Shown here: positions 36,236 to 45,962 of the stretch, in pieces
How the letters are laid out: the number at the start of each line of letters is the position of its first letter
Position numbering within the stretch: position 1 is the stretch's first letter
Position numbers and translations under genes: made by a program
Source: Bacteroides sp. An322
Lineage (GTDB): Bacteria > Bacteroidota > Bacteroidia > Bacteroidales > Bacteroidaceae
Assembly: GCF_002161765.1 (NCBI RefSeq)
Contig: NZ_NFIN01000010.1
Coordinates: forward strand, 1 to 64,000
Length of the DNA stretch: 64,000 bases
Direction of reading: 5' to 3'
Notes under the pieces: model-generated
The model's database searches: none
Seen by the model: the letters and a program-made list of their open reading frames with translations, nothing else
Told to the model about the DNA's origin: nothing

Positions 36236-38095
36236 ATGAGTGATGTCATACGTTTGTTGCCCGATTCGGTAGCTAATCAGATTGCGGCAGGTGAAGTGAT
36301 ACAACGTCCTGCGTCTGTGGTAAAAGAATTAGTGGAGAATGCAGTAGATGCAGGTGCACATCATATTGATGTGTTGATTACAGATGCTGGAAAAACATGT
36401 ATTCAAGTCATTGATGACGGGAAAGGCATGTCGGAGACTGATGCACGTTTGGCTTTTGAGCGTCATGCAACGTCAAAAATACGGGAAGCCTCTGATTTGT
36501 TTGCTCTTCATACGATGGGGTTCCGAGGAGAAGCTTTAGCTTCCATTGCTGCTGTGGCACAGGTGGAATTGCGCACTTGTCAGGAAGGGGAAGCTTTAGG
36601 GACTCAACTAACTATAGCTGGTTCGAAAGTGGAAAGCCAAGAGGCGGTAGCATGTCCATGCGGAAGTAATTTCAGTGTAAAAAATCTGTTTTATAATGTG
36701 CCTGCGCGACGTAAGTTCTTGAAATCAAACCAGACGGAATTGAGTAATATTCTGGTTGAATTTGAACGTATTGCGTTGGTTAATCCGGATATATCTTTTA
36801 CGCTTCACCACAACGGAACGGAAATGTTGAATTTGCCTGCTATCCAATTGCGGCAACGCATTATGAATGTATTTGGTAAAAAGCTGAATCAGGAATTGCT
36901 TTCGTTGGATGTAACTACCAGTATGATTCGAATATACGGGTTTATTGGTAGACCTGAAACAGCACGCAAGAAAGGAGCCCGCCAATATTTTTTTGTAAAT
37001 GGAAGATATATGCGTCATCCTTATTTTCATAAGGCAATAGCTGATGCGTATGAGCATTTGATTCCTGTGGGTGAACAAGTGTCTTATTTTATTTATTTTG
37101 AAATAGAACCGGCGCATATTGACGTAAACATTCATCCTACTAAGACTGAAATCAAATTCGAAAACGAGCAAGCTGTTTGGCAAATCCTTTCTGCTGCTGT
37201 AAAAGAGACCTTAGGGCGTTTCAATGCTGTGCCTTCCATTGATTTCGATACGGAAGGAATGCCAGAAATACCTACGTTTGAACCTATGCAACAAGGAGGA
37301 GTTGTGCCTCCTTCTACATCGTTCGATCCTTCGTATAATCCCTTTAACGTTTCGTCTTCCGTACCTCCATCTTCTTATTCAGCTGCTTCGTCATACCGGA
37401 AGCATTCAGCCGATTGGGAACCTCTTTTTACAGGTTTGGAACGGAAACATGAAGGAGGGCAAGAGGTTGTTGAGCAACCTGTTGAAGAGACAACACTTTA
37501 TGATGCACATCCTGAGGAGAGTGTTAAGGAAAATATAACTCAACACTATCAGTATAAGGGATGTTATATTTTGACTTCAGTAAAATCTGGGTTGATGATT
37601 ATAGACCAACAGCGGGCTCATATTCGTATTTTGTATGAACAATATATGCATCAATTAACTGATAAACAATATGTTTCACAACGTTTGCTTTTCCCGGAAA
37701 TGGTGCATTTCTCAACTTCAGAAGTCCCTGTATTGGAGGAAATTAAAGATGATTTGCAAGCATTAGGTTTCGATTTGAGCAATTTGGGTGGAGGCTCTTA
37801 TGCTATTAATGGTGTTCCTGCTGGCATTGAAGGGTTGAATCCTGAAAAATTAGTTATGGAATTGGTACAATCGGCTATTGAAAAGGGGGGGCATGTTAAG
37901 GAAGCCGTTCAAGAGGCACTGGCACTTTCATTAGCAAAAGCTTCTGCAATTGTTCCGGGTCAGGTCTTGACTGCTGAAGAAATGAACGATCTTGTGGATA
38001 GACTATTTGCACTTTCTGCTCCTACTTATACACCAGACGGGAAAGTGGTGCTTGCGGTTGTAAAAGAAGAAGATATTGAAAAACTCTTTAAGTAG
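36236..38095 (+). CDS. mutL: DNA mismatch repair protein MutL
   Basis: A 619-residue protein with the GHKL ATPase motifs [17 protein letters not shown] and GFRGEAL, then the transducer domain ([11 protein letters not shown]), a Ser/Pro-rich linker (about 345-410) and a C-terminal dimerisation domain. The DQHAxxExxxxE endonuclease motif of nicking MutLs appears as [12 protein letters not shown], lacking the central Glu, and CPHGRP is replaced by TYTPDGK. The nicking activity is therefore probably absent, judged from motifs only. Length and the ATPase are normal. Confidence 0.93.
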   Translation: MSDVIRLLPDSVANQIAAGEVIQRPASVVKELVENAVDAGAHHIDVLITDAGKTCIQVIDDGKGMSETDARLAFERHATSKIREASDLFALHTMGFRGEALASIAAVAQVELRTCQEGEALGTQLTIAGSKVESQEAVACPCGSNFSVKNLFYNVPARRKFLKSNQTELSNILVEFERIALVNPDISFTLHHNGTEMLNLPAIQLRQRIMNVFGKKLNQELLSLDVTTSMIRIYGFIGRPETARKKGARQYFFVNGRYMRHPYFHKAIADAYEHLIPVGEQVSYFIYFEIEPAHIDVNIHPTKTEIKFENEQAVWQILSAAVKETLGRFNAVPSIDFDTEGMPEIPTFEPMQQGGVVPPSTSFDPSYNPFNVSSSVPPSSYSAASSYRKHSADWEPLFTGLERKHEGGQEVVEQPVEETTLYDAHPEESVKENITQHYQYKGCYILTSVKSGLMIIDQQRAHIRILYEQYMHQLTDKQYVSQRLLFPEMVHFSTSEVPVLEEIKDDLQALGFDLSNLGGGSYAINGVPAGIEGLNPEKLVMELVQSAIEKGGHVKEAVQEALALSLAKASAIVPGQVLTAEEMNDLVDRLFALSAPTYTPDGKVVLAVVKEEDIEKLFK

Positions 38096-38187
38096 TTGAT
38101 AATTGAGAGTTGATAGTTTATAGTATTTATTTTGCGGGCTATTAATTCCAACTTTCAATTATCAACTATAAACTATCAACTATTAAT
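38096..38187. repeat. AT-rich palindromic repeat between convergent genes (copy 3)
   Basis: TTGATAATTGAGAGTTGATAG is mirrored by CTATCAACTATTAATTA, with inner TTTCAATTATCAACTATAAA arms. It overlaps the last codons of cysK on the opposite strand, so the repeat supplies the cysK stop region. Confidence 0.7.
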
Positions 38188-39102
38188 TACAGAAAGGTAT
38201 CTTTCTCCTGTATCAGGCAATAAGGCAATAATGTTTTTACCTGCATATTCTGATTGGGTTGCCAATTGGATAGCTGCATAAATGGCTGCACCTGATGAAA
38301 TTCCTACTAATAATCCTTCTGTAGCTGCTAATTCTTTTTCGGTTTGGAGGGCATCTTCATTTTTTACTCGGATGATTTTGTCTACTACATCTGAATTGTA
38401 TGTTTTGGGAATAAATCCGGCTCCAATACCTTGGATGCTGTGACTTCCGGCTTTATCTCCCGAAAGGACAGCAGAAGAGTCTGGCTCTATAGCAATGATT
38501 TCTATTTGTGGGTTATGTACCTTCAGACCTTTTCCTACGCCGCTCAAAGTACCTCCTGTGCCTACTCCGGCAATAAATACATCTACTTTCCCGTCAGTGT
38601 CTTTCCATATTTCTTCTGCTGTAGTGTGTAAATGTGCTGCTGGATTTGCGGGGTTTTCAAATTGTTTTAAGATGATAGAGCCGGGAATTTCTTGTTGTAA
38701 TTCATTGGCTTTTCGGATAGCTCCGTTCATACCTTCGTTTCCAGGAGTTAATATCAATTGCGCACCCATTGCTTTCAATAGCATTCTTCGTTCTATGCTC
38801 ATGGTTTCGGGCATGGTAAGTATGGTTTTATATCCTTTTATCGAAGCAATCCATGCCATGCCTACGCCTGTATTTCCGCTTGTTGGTTCGATAAGGGTGG
38901 CTCCAGGCTGAAGAAGCCCTCTTTGTTCTGCATCTTCTATCATGGCTAATGCTGCACGGTCTTTGACGCTACCGCCCGGATTAAAGTATTCTAGTTTGGC
39001 TAGTATAAAAGCTTTGGTTTGGTATTTTTCATTCAGTCGGTTTAGTCTCAGTAGGGGAGTGTGACCGATAAGTTCGGTTAATTGATTGTAAATCCGTGCC
39101 AT
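38176..39102 (-). CDS. cysK: Cysteine synthase A (O-acetylserine sulfhydrylase)
   Basis: A 308-residue PLP enzyme making cysteine from O-acetylserine and sulfide. K47 in NPGGSVKDR binds the cofactor, TSGNTGVGMAW binds the substrate and GVGTGGTLSGVG is the phosphate loop. The C-terminus LLPDTGERYLSV is typical of CysK rather than CysM. It is monocistronic. Two initiator tRNA genes lie just upstream on the same strand. Confidence 0.93.
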   Translation of the reverse strand: MARIYNQLTELIGHTPLLRLNRLNEKYQTKAFILAKLEYFNPGGSVKDRAALAMIEDAEQRGLLQPGATLIEPTSGNTGVGMAWIASIKGYKTILTMPETMSIERRMLLKAMGAQLILTPGNEGMNGAIRKANELQQEIPGSIILKQFENPANPAAHLHTTAEEIWKDTDGKVDVFIAGVGTGGTLSGVGKGLKVHNPQIEIIAIEPDSSAVLSGDKAGSHSIQGIGAGFIPKTYNSDVVDKIIRVKNEDALQTEKELAATEGLLVGISSGAAIYAAIQLATQSEYAGKNIIALLPDTGERYLSVINS

Positions 39103-39210
39103 AATAATTAAATGGTTAATGATTAATAGAAGGGTAATAAAAGGAAGTCATATTGACTTACTGTTTTATAAAAGTAAAAAAGAGAAAACTTTCGTTTTCC
39201 CTTTCCCTTG

Positions 39211-39283
<73 letters not shown>

Positions 39284-39296
39284 ATGTTAAATCAAA

Positions 39297-39372
<76 letters not shown>

Positions 39373-39547
39373 ATGTTAATCACTATTTTCTTAAATCGAG
39401 TGCAAAGGTAGAGGTTTTGTTTTAAATATGCAAGTTTTTTGCTGAATATTTTATCTCACATACTAAAAAACTTGAAAATTGGCAATGCGATGCAATAGGA
39501 TAGTTGAAAAAACTGTACCTTTGGAGAAGTTTAAAAGAAAATCATAT

Positions 39548-39943
39548 ATGAAAAAGATTTTTACAACTTTTCTTTTGGCAGTGGTTATGTTGGTTGCTTA
39601 TGCGGCTGGTACTGCCGAAATCAAATTCGACCGGACTTCACATAGCTTTGGCTCTTTCTCGGCTGATAGTCCGAAAGTGACTTGCAAATTCAAGTTTACG
39701 AATACGGGAAACGGCCCCTTGGTGATTCATCAGGCCATTGCTTCATGTGGATGTACTGTTCCTCAATATCCTAAAGAGCCCATTAAACCGGGTGAAAGTG
39801 GGGAAATTACTGTTACATATAACGGTGCAGGCAAGTTTCCGGGACACTTCCGCAAAAGTATTACTTTGCGCACCAATGCTAAACAAGAAGTTATCCGCCT
39901 TTACGTAGAAGGTGACATGACTCCTGCGTCAGAGAATGAATAG
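39548..39943 (+). CDS. Exported DUF1573 domain protein
   Basis: A 131-residue protein with signal peptide (MKKIFTTFLLAVVMLVAYAAG) and an ASH/HYDIN-like immunoglobulin domain of DUF1573: DRTSHSFGSFSADSPKVTCKFKFTNTG and the conserved ASCGCTVPQYP motif. The family is exported and often found near envelope or cytochrome genes; the role is unknown. ATG 39548 is chosen for the signal peptide. The -7 box TACCTTTG (39516-39523) lies just upstream. It is convergent with the following gene across a palindromic repeat. Confidence 0.83.
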   Translation: MKKIFTTFLLAVVMLVAYAAGTAEIKFDRTSHSFGSFSADSPKVTCKFKFTNTGNGPLVIHQAIASCGCTVPQYPKEPIKPGESGEITVTYNGAGKFPGHFRKSITLRTNAKQEVIRLYVEGDMTPASENE

Positions 39944-40025
39944 TTAATAATGAATAGTTATAACGGGTATTCCTTCCTCTAATCGAAAGCTTCGCTATTA
40001 ACTATTCATTATTAACTATTAACCG
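39942..40025. repeat. AT-rich palindromic repeat between convergent genes (copy 4)
   Basis: AGTTAATAATGAATAGTTA is mirrored by TAACTATTCATTATTAACTA around a GC-richer centre containing GAAAGCTTCG. It is the likely bidirectional terminator. Confidence 0.75.
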
Positions 40026-40033
40026 TTCATCGC

Positions 40034-40663
40034 TTAGAAGATTACACCGAGGCGGAAGCCCGCATTGTTTTGTCCGTCTATTCCTTCACCCGTTAAAGTT
40101 TGGGCTTGATTGGTCATGTAGCTGTAATAGCCTGCTACATGAAAACCGAGCCGCCTGCTTTTGAATGGAAATATTTTCAATCCAATTTCAGGCGAAGCAT
40201 AAAATCCCCATGGATTGTCGTATACGCCTCCGGTGCCATAATACGTTGTGTAGCGGGTGTAAGCTGCACCCAATTTTACACCAAAATAAGGTTTGACTAC
40301 TTTACCGTTGTAGAGATTATACGAAGTGGTGATACCGAAAGGTAGCTGATAAGCAGAACGTTGCTGGTCGGTTGTAAGCGATTCGGTGGATGAAAGTTGT
40401 AAGGTTTGTCTGCCTACGTATTTATGGTTGGTATGAAAATTGATAAAAGCTCCTACAGCCCAGCGTGGGGCAACATCGTAAACCGCTTCAAAGTTCATGC
40501 CCCAGCCGCTGATTTTATCTGCAAAGTCTGTAGAATAAGGTGCATTCATTTGCCAGTCGATTTGGAGATGCATCTTCTCCGCATCCCATTGTGCCCGGCT
40601 TTGTAAAGCGAACATCGAAAATATACAGAATGTAAACGCTATCTTTTTTAAAAATGTTTTCAT
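40034..40663 (-). CDS. Small outer-membrane beta-barrel protein
   Basis: A 209-residue exported protein (signal peptide ending LQSRA) made of alternating amphipathic strands with many aromatic residues and a C-terminal Phe (RLGVIF), typical of an eight-stranded barrel. No peptidoglycan-binding domain is present. It is the third gene of a three-gene cluster of small envelope proteins; function unknown. Confidence 0.72.
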   Translation of the reverse strand: MKTFLKKIAFTFCIFSMFALQSRAQWDAEKMHLQIDWQMNAPYSTDFADKISGWGMNFEAVYDVAPRWAVGAFINFHTNHKYVGRQTLQLSSTESLTTDQQRSAYQLPFGITTSYNLYNGKVVKPYFGVKLGAAYTRYTTYYGTGGVYDNPWGFYASPEIGLKIFPFKSRRLGFHVAGYYSYMTNQAQTLTGEGIDGQNNAGFRLGVIF

Positions 40664-40678
40664 ATTATTTCCCTCCTA

Positions 40679-41314
40679 TCATTTGTCTGTGCCCAAATAA
40701 GCCGATTGGTTAAACGCTTGGTTTATTCCGTCTGTCAGTAATTGCATGTTTACACGGTTGTTTCCGAATTGGAATCCTGAAGCACTGGCATACCATATTA
40801 CCGGTATCGAACGTTGGTTTTCATCTTCACGTCCGGTCAGGTCTGCCATTTCAAGGATTAAGGCTTGTGTATCGTAACTATATGTCACCGGATACGGATA
40901 ATACCATCCGCCCCAATAGCCTCCCCAGTAGAAAGGGTCCCACCAACCATTCCAATATCCGCTGGAAATTACGGTATTGGTTTGTGCAAGATAAGATAGT
41001 TGCACGCCTATATCTGCCTTGTTTTTCAGAGAAGGGTCAGTAATGCGTGTATATCCTAAGCGGTTCATTTGATTTTCCACTACGCTGATAAGTGCTTGTG
41101 CATTTTCGTCAGTCCAATAGGAAGCGCGTACCTCGCCTGCCTCCAGAATGCTGTCCGGCAAATAATAAGTAGCATATTGGTTAAAATCCGCGCCATTGTC
41201 ATGGTCTGTATATACCACTAAGTCGGCGTCCAGTTGTCCCATATCGGGTTCTTTTTCGCATGCCGCCAGCATGAGTGCGGCTATGCCTGTTAATAATAAA
41301 CTTTTCTTTTTCAT
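40679..41314 (-). CDS. DUF4136 lipoprotein
   Basis: A 211-residue lipoprotein (lipobox LMLAACEKE). The DUF4136 pattern is YTDHDNGADFNQYATYYLP, an ADIGVQLSYLAQ segment and a WG/Y-rich stretch (WWDPFYWGGYWGGWYYPYP). Such proteins are outer-membrane or periplasmic lipoproteins of unknown role. It lies 15 bp upstream of the barrel gene. Confidence 0.78.
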   Translation of the reverse strand: MKKKSLLLTGIAALMLAACEKEPDMGQLDADLVVYTDHDNGADFNQYATYYLPDSILEAGEVRASYWTDENAQALISVVENQMNRLGYTRITDPSLKNKADIGVQLSYLAQTNTVISSGYWNGWWDPFYWGGYWGGWYYPYPVTYSYDTQALILEMADLTGREDENQRSIPVIWYASASGFQFGNNRVNMQLLTDGINQAFNQSAYLGTDK

Positions 41315-41337
41315 AATCTGTCACTTGTTGTTAAAAT

Positions 41338-41898
41338 TCAAATTGAACGTCCTTTAAACACATTGCTCTTATGCAATGGAAGTAATGTCCCGTTTAGGGT
41401 TAAGCGGTTTGAGTTGAAATTGGGTAAGATATTCACTACGGCATTGTTTGAATTTGCCATTAGGTCAATATCTACTCTTGCCGAGATGCCTACTCCCATT
41501 ACATTCATACTTAAATGCAAGTTGCCGCGTTTATCGGTTTTTACTTCGTAAGATGATACTTTTCCGTCAACAGTTACGCCTCCCAATCCGTTCGGACCAC
41601 TTATGGGAATGTTAAATGCAACTTGAACCACTGCATTTTCACCATCAACAGATACGAAATTGGTATTCGAATTGACATAAGCTGTCTGTCCGTATTTGAA
41701 TACGACTTGGTCGGCTTCCAAAGTGAACTGTTTGTTGTTCAAGGCTTGTTTGGCTTCTTCGAAAAGCAGGCTGTCCAATTTCGCTTGCATTGCTTTTTTC
41801 TCTTCACGGGTAAGTTCACGTTCTGTTTCTTGGGCTTGTGCAACATTTGTTACAAACAATAGCATAAATAGCATTATGCCTGAAAAAATCTTTTTCAT
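41338..41898 (-). CDS. DUF4251 exported protein
   Basis: A 186-residue exported protein with signal peptide (MKKIFSGIMLFMLLFVTNVAQA). It is followed by a charged helix (ERELTREEKKAMQAKLD) and the DUF4251 core (NNKQFTLEADQVVFKYGQTAYVNSNTNF, GVTVDGKVSSYEV). This family is frequent in Bacteroides and of unknown function. It is first in the three-gene minus-strand cluster. Confidence 0.8.
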   Translation of the reverse strand: MKKIFSGIMLFMLLFVTNVAQAQETERELTREEKKAMQAKLDSLLFEEAKQALNNKQFTLEADQVVFKYGQTAYVNSNTNFVSVDGENAVVQVAFNIPISGPNGLGGVTVDGKVSSYEVKTDKRGNLHLSMNVMGVGISARVDIDLMANSNNAVVNILPNFNSNRLTLNGTLLPLHKSNVFKGRSI

Positions 41899-42055
41899 AA
41901 TTTCCTCCTTTTTTCAAATTTACATCTATAAAACAAATCCATTGCTCTTTTGCTGCATGTTTTTGAATTAAAAAAGTATAAAAGAAGTCCGAAACTTAAT
42001 CTTTATCAAGATTATTCGTATCTTTAGGTGTGTCAACTTCAAATCTGTATGCTTT

Positions 42056-42718
42056 ATGAACAACATTACTGAAATTACCTTTTTGATAGCCGTTATTGCA
42101 TTGGCATTATGGCCTATTGTATTGTTTCTTTTGCGTGCTATGCACGAACGTCGGAAACGTATGGAACGTTTAGACCAAATGACTAAGGATGAACTGGATG
42201 AAATCAGTACAAAAGATTTAGTGCTTAATATTTTGAGAAAGATAGGGTGCCAACCCGAAGTGAACGAAGAAGGGCAAATAGCTTTCAAGTATCAAGGGGA
42301 TGATTTTTATATTGCAGCTGAAGAAGAAAACCGGTTCATTATGATATGGAATCCGTGGTGGGGCTCTATTAATGCAGATAATGAAGCGTTTCCGGTATTG
42401 AAAGAAATCATTAATCTGGTGAATGTGAATTCTTTAATCACTACGGTCTATATGGCGGATGAAGATGGGAAAACCATTGGGCTTCATTCGCGATGCCACA
42501 CGTATTTCACTCCCAATGAAGGGGAATTGGAAGACCATCTGAAGATGTTGCTCGACTTTTTCTTTGATACACATAATGCTATTAAAGATAATATGAACCA
42601 ATTGGGCAATGCGGCTATTGGTGAAGAGGAAAAGAAAGAACGGGTGAAAGTGAAAGGATTTGCTGCTTATAAAGAAAACACTACACCGATTAAGTTGGAA
42701 ACAGAACAGCCTGCTTGA
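42056..42718 (+). CDS. Membrane-anchored YbjN-like protein of unknown function
   Basis: A 220-residue protein with one N-terminal membrane segment (about 5-27), a short basic linker, then a cytoplasmic domain. That domain's pattern (STKDLVLNILRKIGCQPEV, GDDFYIAAEE, FPVLKEIINLVNVNS) resembles the YbjN/type-III-chaperone-like fold. The C-terminus is charged and probably disordered. It ends 1 bp from the convergent rsgA stop. Family assignment is tentative. Confidence 0.55.
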   Translation: MNNITEITFLIAVIALALWPIVLFLLRAMHERRKRMERLDQMTKDELDEISTKDLVLNILRKIGCQPEVNEEGQIAFKYQGDDFYIAAEEENRFIMIWNPWWGSINADNEAFPVLKEIINLVNVNSLITTVYMADEDGKTIGLHSRCHTYFTPNEGELEDHLKMLLDFFFDTHNAIKDNMNQLGNAAIGEEEKKERVKVKGFAAYKENTTPIKLETEQPA

Positions 42719-42719
42719 C

Positions 42720-43655
42720 TTAATAGGCTGCACGGTATTTCCCTTCTTCCTTGTCTTCCAATATATTAAGGTAGGATGCATAGCGCGATTCGCTGATGTA
42801 ATGGTTCTCTACGGCTTCGCGTACGGCGCATCCCGGTTCATGCCGGTGGGTACAGTTCCCGTATTTGCAATGTGCGGAGAACTCGAAAATCTCTTTGAAG
42901 TAATGTCCCACTTCCTCGTCTTTCATGTCGAAGGTGCCGAATCCTTTGATGCCCGGTGTGTCGATGATGTATCCTTCGCCTTCTACGGGGAACATTTCGG
43001 AAAAAGTCGTGGTGTGCATCCCTTTGTTGTGAGCCGTGGATATTTCTCCGGTCTTTAGGTTGGCTTCGGGCAGAATGGCGTTGATAAGTGTAGATTTGCC
43101 TACACCCGAATGTCCGGAAAAGAGTGTGATTTTTCCTTTCAGTTCTTCCTTTATTTCATTGATGCCTTCGTTATTCAGAGCGGAAATGCGGAAGCAAGGG
43201 TATCCGATGTGTGTGTAAAGGTTGATTAATCCATCAAGATACCGTAATTCATCTTCCGAGTAAAGGTCTGTTTTATTGAATACCAATGCCACAGGCACTC
43301 GATAGGCTTCGGCGGAAGCCAGAAAACGGTCGATGAAGATCGTGGATGTTTCGGGATAATTGACGGTCACCACCAGCATACATAAGTCAAGGTTGGCAGC
43401 AATGATGTGCGATTGCTTGGAGAGGTTCGAAGCCCGGCGGATGATGTAATTCTTGCGGTCTTCTATTTCGGTAATGAAAGCGGTGCCTTCGGGGTTCAGA
43501 ACGATACGCACACGGTCTCCTACAGCAATTGGATTGGTGCTGCGGATTCCTTTCAGGCGGAAGTTGCCTTTAATCTTGCATTCGATTTGCCTTCCGTCTT
43601 CGGTCTTCACCACATACCAGCTTCCTGTGTTTTTAATGACTAATCCTTTTTCCAA
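42720..43655 (-). CDS. rsgA: Small ribosomal subunit biogenesis GTPase RsgA
   Basis: A 311-residue circularly permuted GTPase. The N-terminal OB fold precedes NKTDLY (G4), then [14 protein letters not shown] (G1) and [11 protein letters not shown] (G3), and a C-terminal zinc motif [14 protein letters not shown]. It checks 30S maturation. It lies downstream of frr on the same strand, a sensible translation pairing, with a repeat of the GACACAGAG type between them. Confidence 0.93.
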   Translation of the reverse strand: MEKGLVIKNTGSWYVVKTEDGRQIECKIKGNFRLKGIRSTNPIAVGDRVRIVLNPEGTAFITEIEDRKNYIIRRASNLSKQSHIIAANLDLCMLVVTVNYPETSTIFIDRFLASAEAYRVPVALVFNKTDLYSEDELRYLDGLINLYTHIGYPCFRISALNNEGINEIKEELKGKITLFSGHSGVGKSTLINAILPEANLKTGEISTAHNKGMHTTTFSEMFPVEGEGYIIDTPGIKGFGTFDMKDEEVGHYFKEIFEFSAHCKYGNCTHRHEPGCAVREAVENHYISESRYASYLNILEDKEEGKYRAAY

Positions 43656-43673
43656 GTGAAATGTTTTTTAAAA

Positions 43674-43757
43674 AACACAGAGACACAGAGGTACGGAGTT
43701 TTATTATCCGTTGATTTATAAGAAAATTTTTTCTCTGTGTCTTTGTGTCTCTGTGTT
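43674..43757. repeat. Palindromic repeat of ACACAGAGACAC units
   Basis: AACACAGAGACACAGAGG on the left is inverted as CTCTGTGTCTTTGTGTCTCT on the right, with an AT-rich loop. It is related in design to the repeats at 1689, 51662 and 61712. Confidence 0.7.
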
Positions 43758-43792
43758 CAATTTTTTATTTTGTCATATTCTCCAATAGGGAA

Positions 43793-44353
43793 TTATACCG
43801 TCATGATTTCTTTATCCTTAGCGGCAAGCAAGTCCTCGATTTGCTTGATATACTTGTCGTGCGTCTTTTGGAGTTTGGCTTCCGAGTTCTTCTGTTCATC
43901 TTCCGCCATGCCTTCCTTTACTGCCTTTTTCAGGGCATCGATAGCGTCGCGGCGTGCGTTACGCACACTCACCTTAGCCGTTTCTCCTTCGCCTTTGCAT
44001 TGCTTGGCGAGTTGTTTACGGCGTTCTTCGGTCAACGGGGGAATACCGATACGGATAATCTCGCCGTTGTTTTCGGGCATAATGCCCAGGTCAGAGTCGA
44101 TAATTGCCTTTTCGATAATGCGGAACATGCTCTTATCCCACGGCTTGATAGCAATGCTTCTCGCATCGGGGGTAGTGACCGCCGCTACATTATTAATAGG
44201 AACCATACTTCCGTAAGAATCTACACGGATGCCGTCCAGCAGACGAACATCGGCTTTTCCTGCGCGGATATGTGCCAATGCGTCTTCCAGATACATGATT
44301 GCCATATCCATTTTCTCTTCAGCTGCGCTGAGGATTGTTTTAGAATCTGCCAT
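43793..44353 (-). CDS. frr: Ribosome recycling factor
   Basis: A 186-residue protein with the RRF pattern: an N-terminal helix (MDMAIMYLEDALAHIRAGKADVRLLDG), a domain around GSMVPINNVAAV and DARSIAIKPWDKSM, and a C-terminal long helix pair (EERRKQLAKQCKGEGETAKVSVRNARRDA). It splits terminated ribosomes with EF-G. Length matches the family. Confidence 0.94.
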   Translation of the reverse strand: MADSKTILSAAEEKMDMAIMYLEDALAHIRAGKADVRLLDGIRVDSYGSMVPINNVAAVTTPDARSIAIKPWDKSMFRIIEKAIIDSDLGIMPENNGEIIRIGIPPLTEERRKQLAKQCKGEGETAKVSVRNARRDAIDALKKAVKEGMAEDEQKNSEAKLQKTHDKYIKQIEDLLAAKDKEIMTV

Positions 44354-44460
44354 ATTCTTGTTGCTTTTAAATGTTTATCAATACGTTTTGTGAACAAAAA
44401 TAGGAGATTTTTTATTCTCTTGCAATAGTTTGTGCAGATTTTCGTAGGAAAGGGTGCAAT

Positions 44461-45411
44461 CTAATTGGGAGAATTGGCTATTTCTAATTTCCGGTTTATA
44501 ATATCTTTGTACTTTTCTTTCATCTCATCAGGTAGAAACGAAATGTTGATGAATTTCATCCATTTGTCTTGTGTTTTTTGGAATTTGTGGAAGACATTTT
44601 CTATGACTTTGTCTTCCAGACCGGATGCCCGCATTGCTGTTATAAAGTCGGATTTCTTAAGTCTCCGTTTTTTCCCATTTAAGGTCAAAGCTAACTCTTC
44701 AGTATCTTCCGGCATGACCAAAGCTGTGGAAATCAGGTCGTATGCAGGGGTAAGGTTATAAATGCCTCGTTCTTTGCTGTATAAAGAAAAGTTTTTCAAG
44801 TGCATATCGGCATTTCCCGTAATCCATGAGAATATGACTTGTTCCCAGTAATTGATCAGGTCTAATTTGGCTACAGATGAATACTTTTGTATGGTCTTGG
44901 CTATTTGTTCGTATGAACCTTTGTATTTATATTCGGTTAGGCGTTCCGTAAGTTGGCACATATCTTCCATGGCTAATTTATCTCCTTTGTCGGTACGGTC
45001 TATCCGTCGGGTAATGTAGCAAAGTTCTCCATCGGCAAAACGGATCAGGCTATGAGGCACGACTTTTATTCTGGCAAGTTCGGCTAAATGCATAGTCAAG
45101 TCTTCCGTTTCGGGCAGACATTCAAAACGGTCGGTTTGAGGTTTTAATATATAACGTCCCCATAATCCGACAATAGTAAAACGTTCTTCTTCGTTTTTCC
45201 CGCCTTTATTGATGTCTAATGAAAGTTTGGCTTGTACTCCGGTCAGTGTCGTTTGGCTACGTATGACTTGTTTGGCAAGATCGGTCAGATTCTCGCGTGT
45301 GTATGGCAATTTCGGGGCGATAGGGCTTCCGAATATTTTTATTGAACAAGATTTATGGAAATCCAGTTCACCTTCTTCCAATTCTTTATAACAATATAGA
45401 CATTTCGCCAT
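44461..45411 (-). CDS. HipA-like kinase toxin, HipT type, with N-terminal zinc ribbon
   Basis: A 316-residue HipA C-terminal-domain kinase. Residues 4-22 form a possible zinc site (C4, C7, H19, C22). The Gly-rich loop is TGVQAKLSL (57-65), the ATP-binding Lys is K90 in ILKP, the catalytic loop is GNADMHLKN (D202) and the metal Asp is D225 in YDLIST. All look intact. HipA kinases phosphorylate aminoacyl-tRNA synthetases. The N-terminal subdomain of HipA is missing here and is encoded by the gene 2 bp upstream, the layout of HipBST systems. The zinc motif is an extra feature. Confidence 0.85.
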   Translation of the reverse strand: MAKCLYCYKELEEGELDFHKSCSIKIFGSPIAPKLPYTRENLTDLAKQVIRSQTTLTGVQAKLSLDINKGGKNEEERFTIVGLWGRYILKPQTDRFECLPETEDLTMHLAELARIKVVPHSLIRFADGELCYITRRIDRTDKGDKLAMEDMCQLTERLTEYKYKGSYEQIAKTIQKYSSVAKLDLINYWEQVIFSWITGNADMHLKNFSLYSKERGIYNLTPAYDLISTALVMPEDTEELALTLNGKKRRLKKSDFITAMRASGLEDKVIENVFHKFQKTQDKWMKFINISFLPDEMKEKYKDIINRKLEIANSPN

Positions 45412-45413
45412 AA

Positions 45414-45743
45414 TTATATTTCTTCAATGGTTAGAGGTTCAACACCTACTGCTCCTATACAATCTTTACAACAAGCTAAAAGCAGTGCCATTCGGTCTCG
45501 GACATTAATTTTCCAGTTCTTTTCTGCAATATCCAGTAGCCAGCCTTCTGGAATCAGACCATCGAAAAACGGGAAGAGCACTTTATCTTGAAATGGTTTG
45601 TCGCTTAATGGTAAAGTGAGGCTGATGGCCTCCGCTTTATCCGATGTTAAGAAACTTGCATCATACTGAAAAGTGTAGCCGTTTTCGTCCTCTGTCAGTA
45701 TGCCGGCTTTGATATTACGTAAAAATACAATAGCTTGTTTCAT
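45414..45743 (-). CDS. HipA N-subdomain-1 protein (HipS-like)
   Basis: A 109-residue protein matching only the N-terminal subdomain of HipA: AIVFLRNIKAGILTEDENGYTFQYD, a LPLSDKPF segment and FFDGLIPEGWLLDIAEKNW, the classic HipA N-terminal motif. In HipBST this separate piece is the antitoxin. The start overlaps the hipB stop by ATGA and the end is 2 bp from the kinase, so all three are coupled. Confidence 0.83.
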   Translation of the reverse strand: MKQAIVFLRNIKAGILTEDENGYTFQYDASFLTSDKAEAISLTLPLSDKPFQDKVLFPFFDGLIPEGWLLDIAEKNWKINVRDRMALLLACCKDCIGAVGVEPLTIEEI

Positions 45744-45958
45744 TGCTCTTCATTTTTATTTATCGGCACTGCGCCTATTTCGTAACCGAAAAGATTTAGT
45801 ATTTGGTTTGCTTTGTCCAGTCGGATGGTTTGCTTGCCTTGTTCCAGTTCGCGTACAAAGCGCAAGCCCACCCCTGATTTTTCGGACAAGTCTACTTGCG
45901 TAAGGTTGTATTGCTTGCGCATTGCCTTTACGAATACAGATAAAGTCGTTTGTTTCAT
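45740..45958 (-). CDS. HipB-like XRE-family DNA-binding protein
   Basis: A 72-residue Cro/CI-type protein. VKAMRKQYNLTQVDLSEKSGVGLRFVRELEQG covers the helix-turn-helix, and ETC residues near the end (LNLFGYEIGAVPINKNEEQ) resemble the HipB C-terminal tail. It is first in the operon, 5 bp from the nearest of three operators, and probably autoregulates it. Confidence 0.85.
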   Translation of the reverse strand: MKQTTLSVFVKAMRKQYNLTQVDLSEKSGVGLRFVRELEQGKQTIRLDKANQILNLFGYEIGAVPINKNEEQ

Positions 45959-45962
45959 AAAT

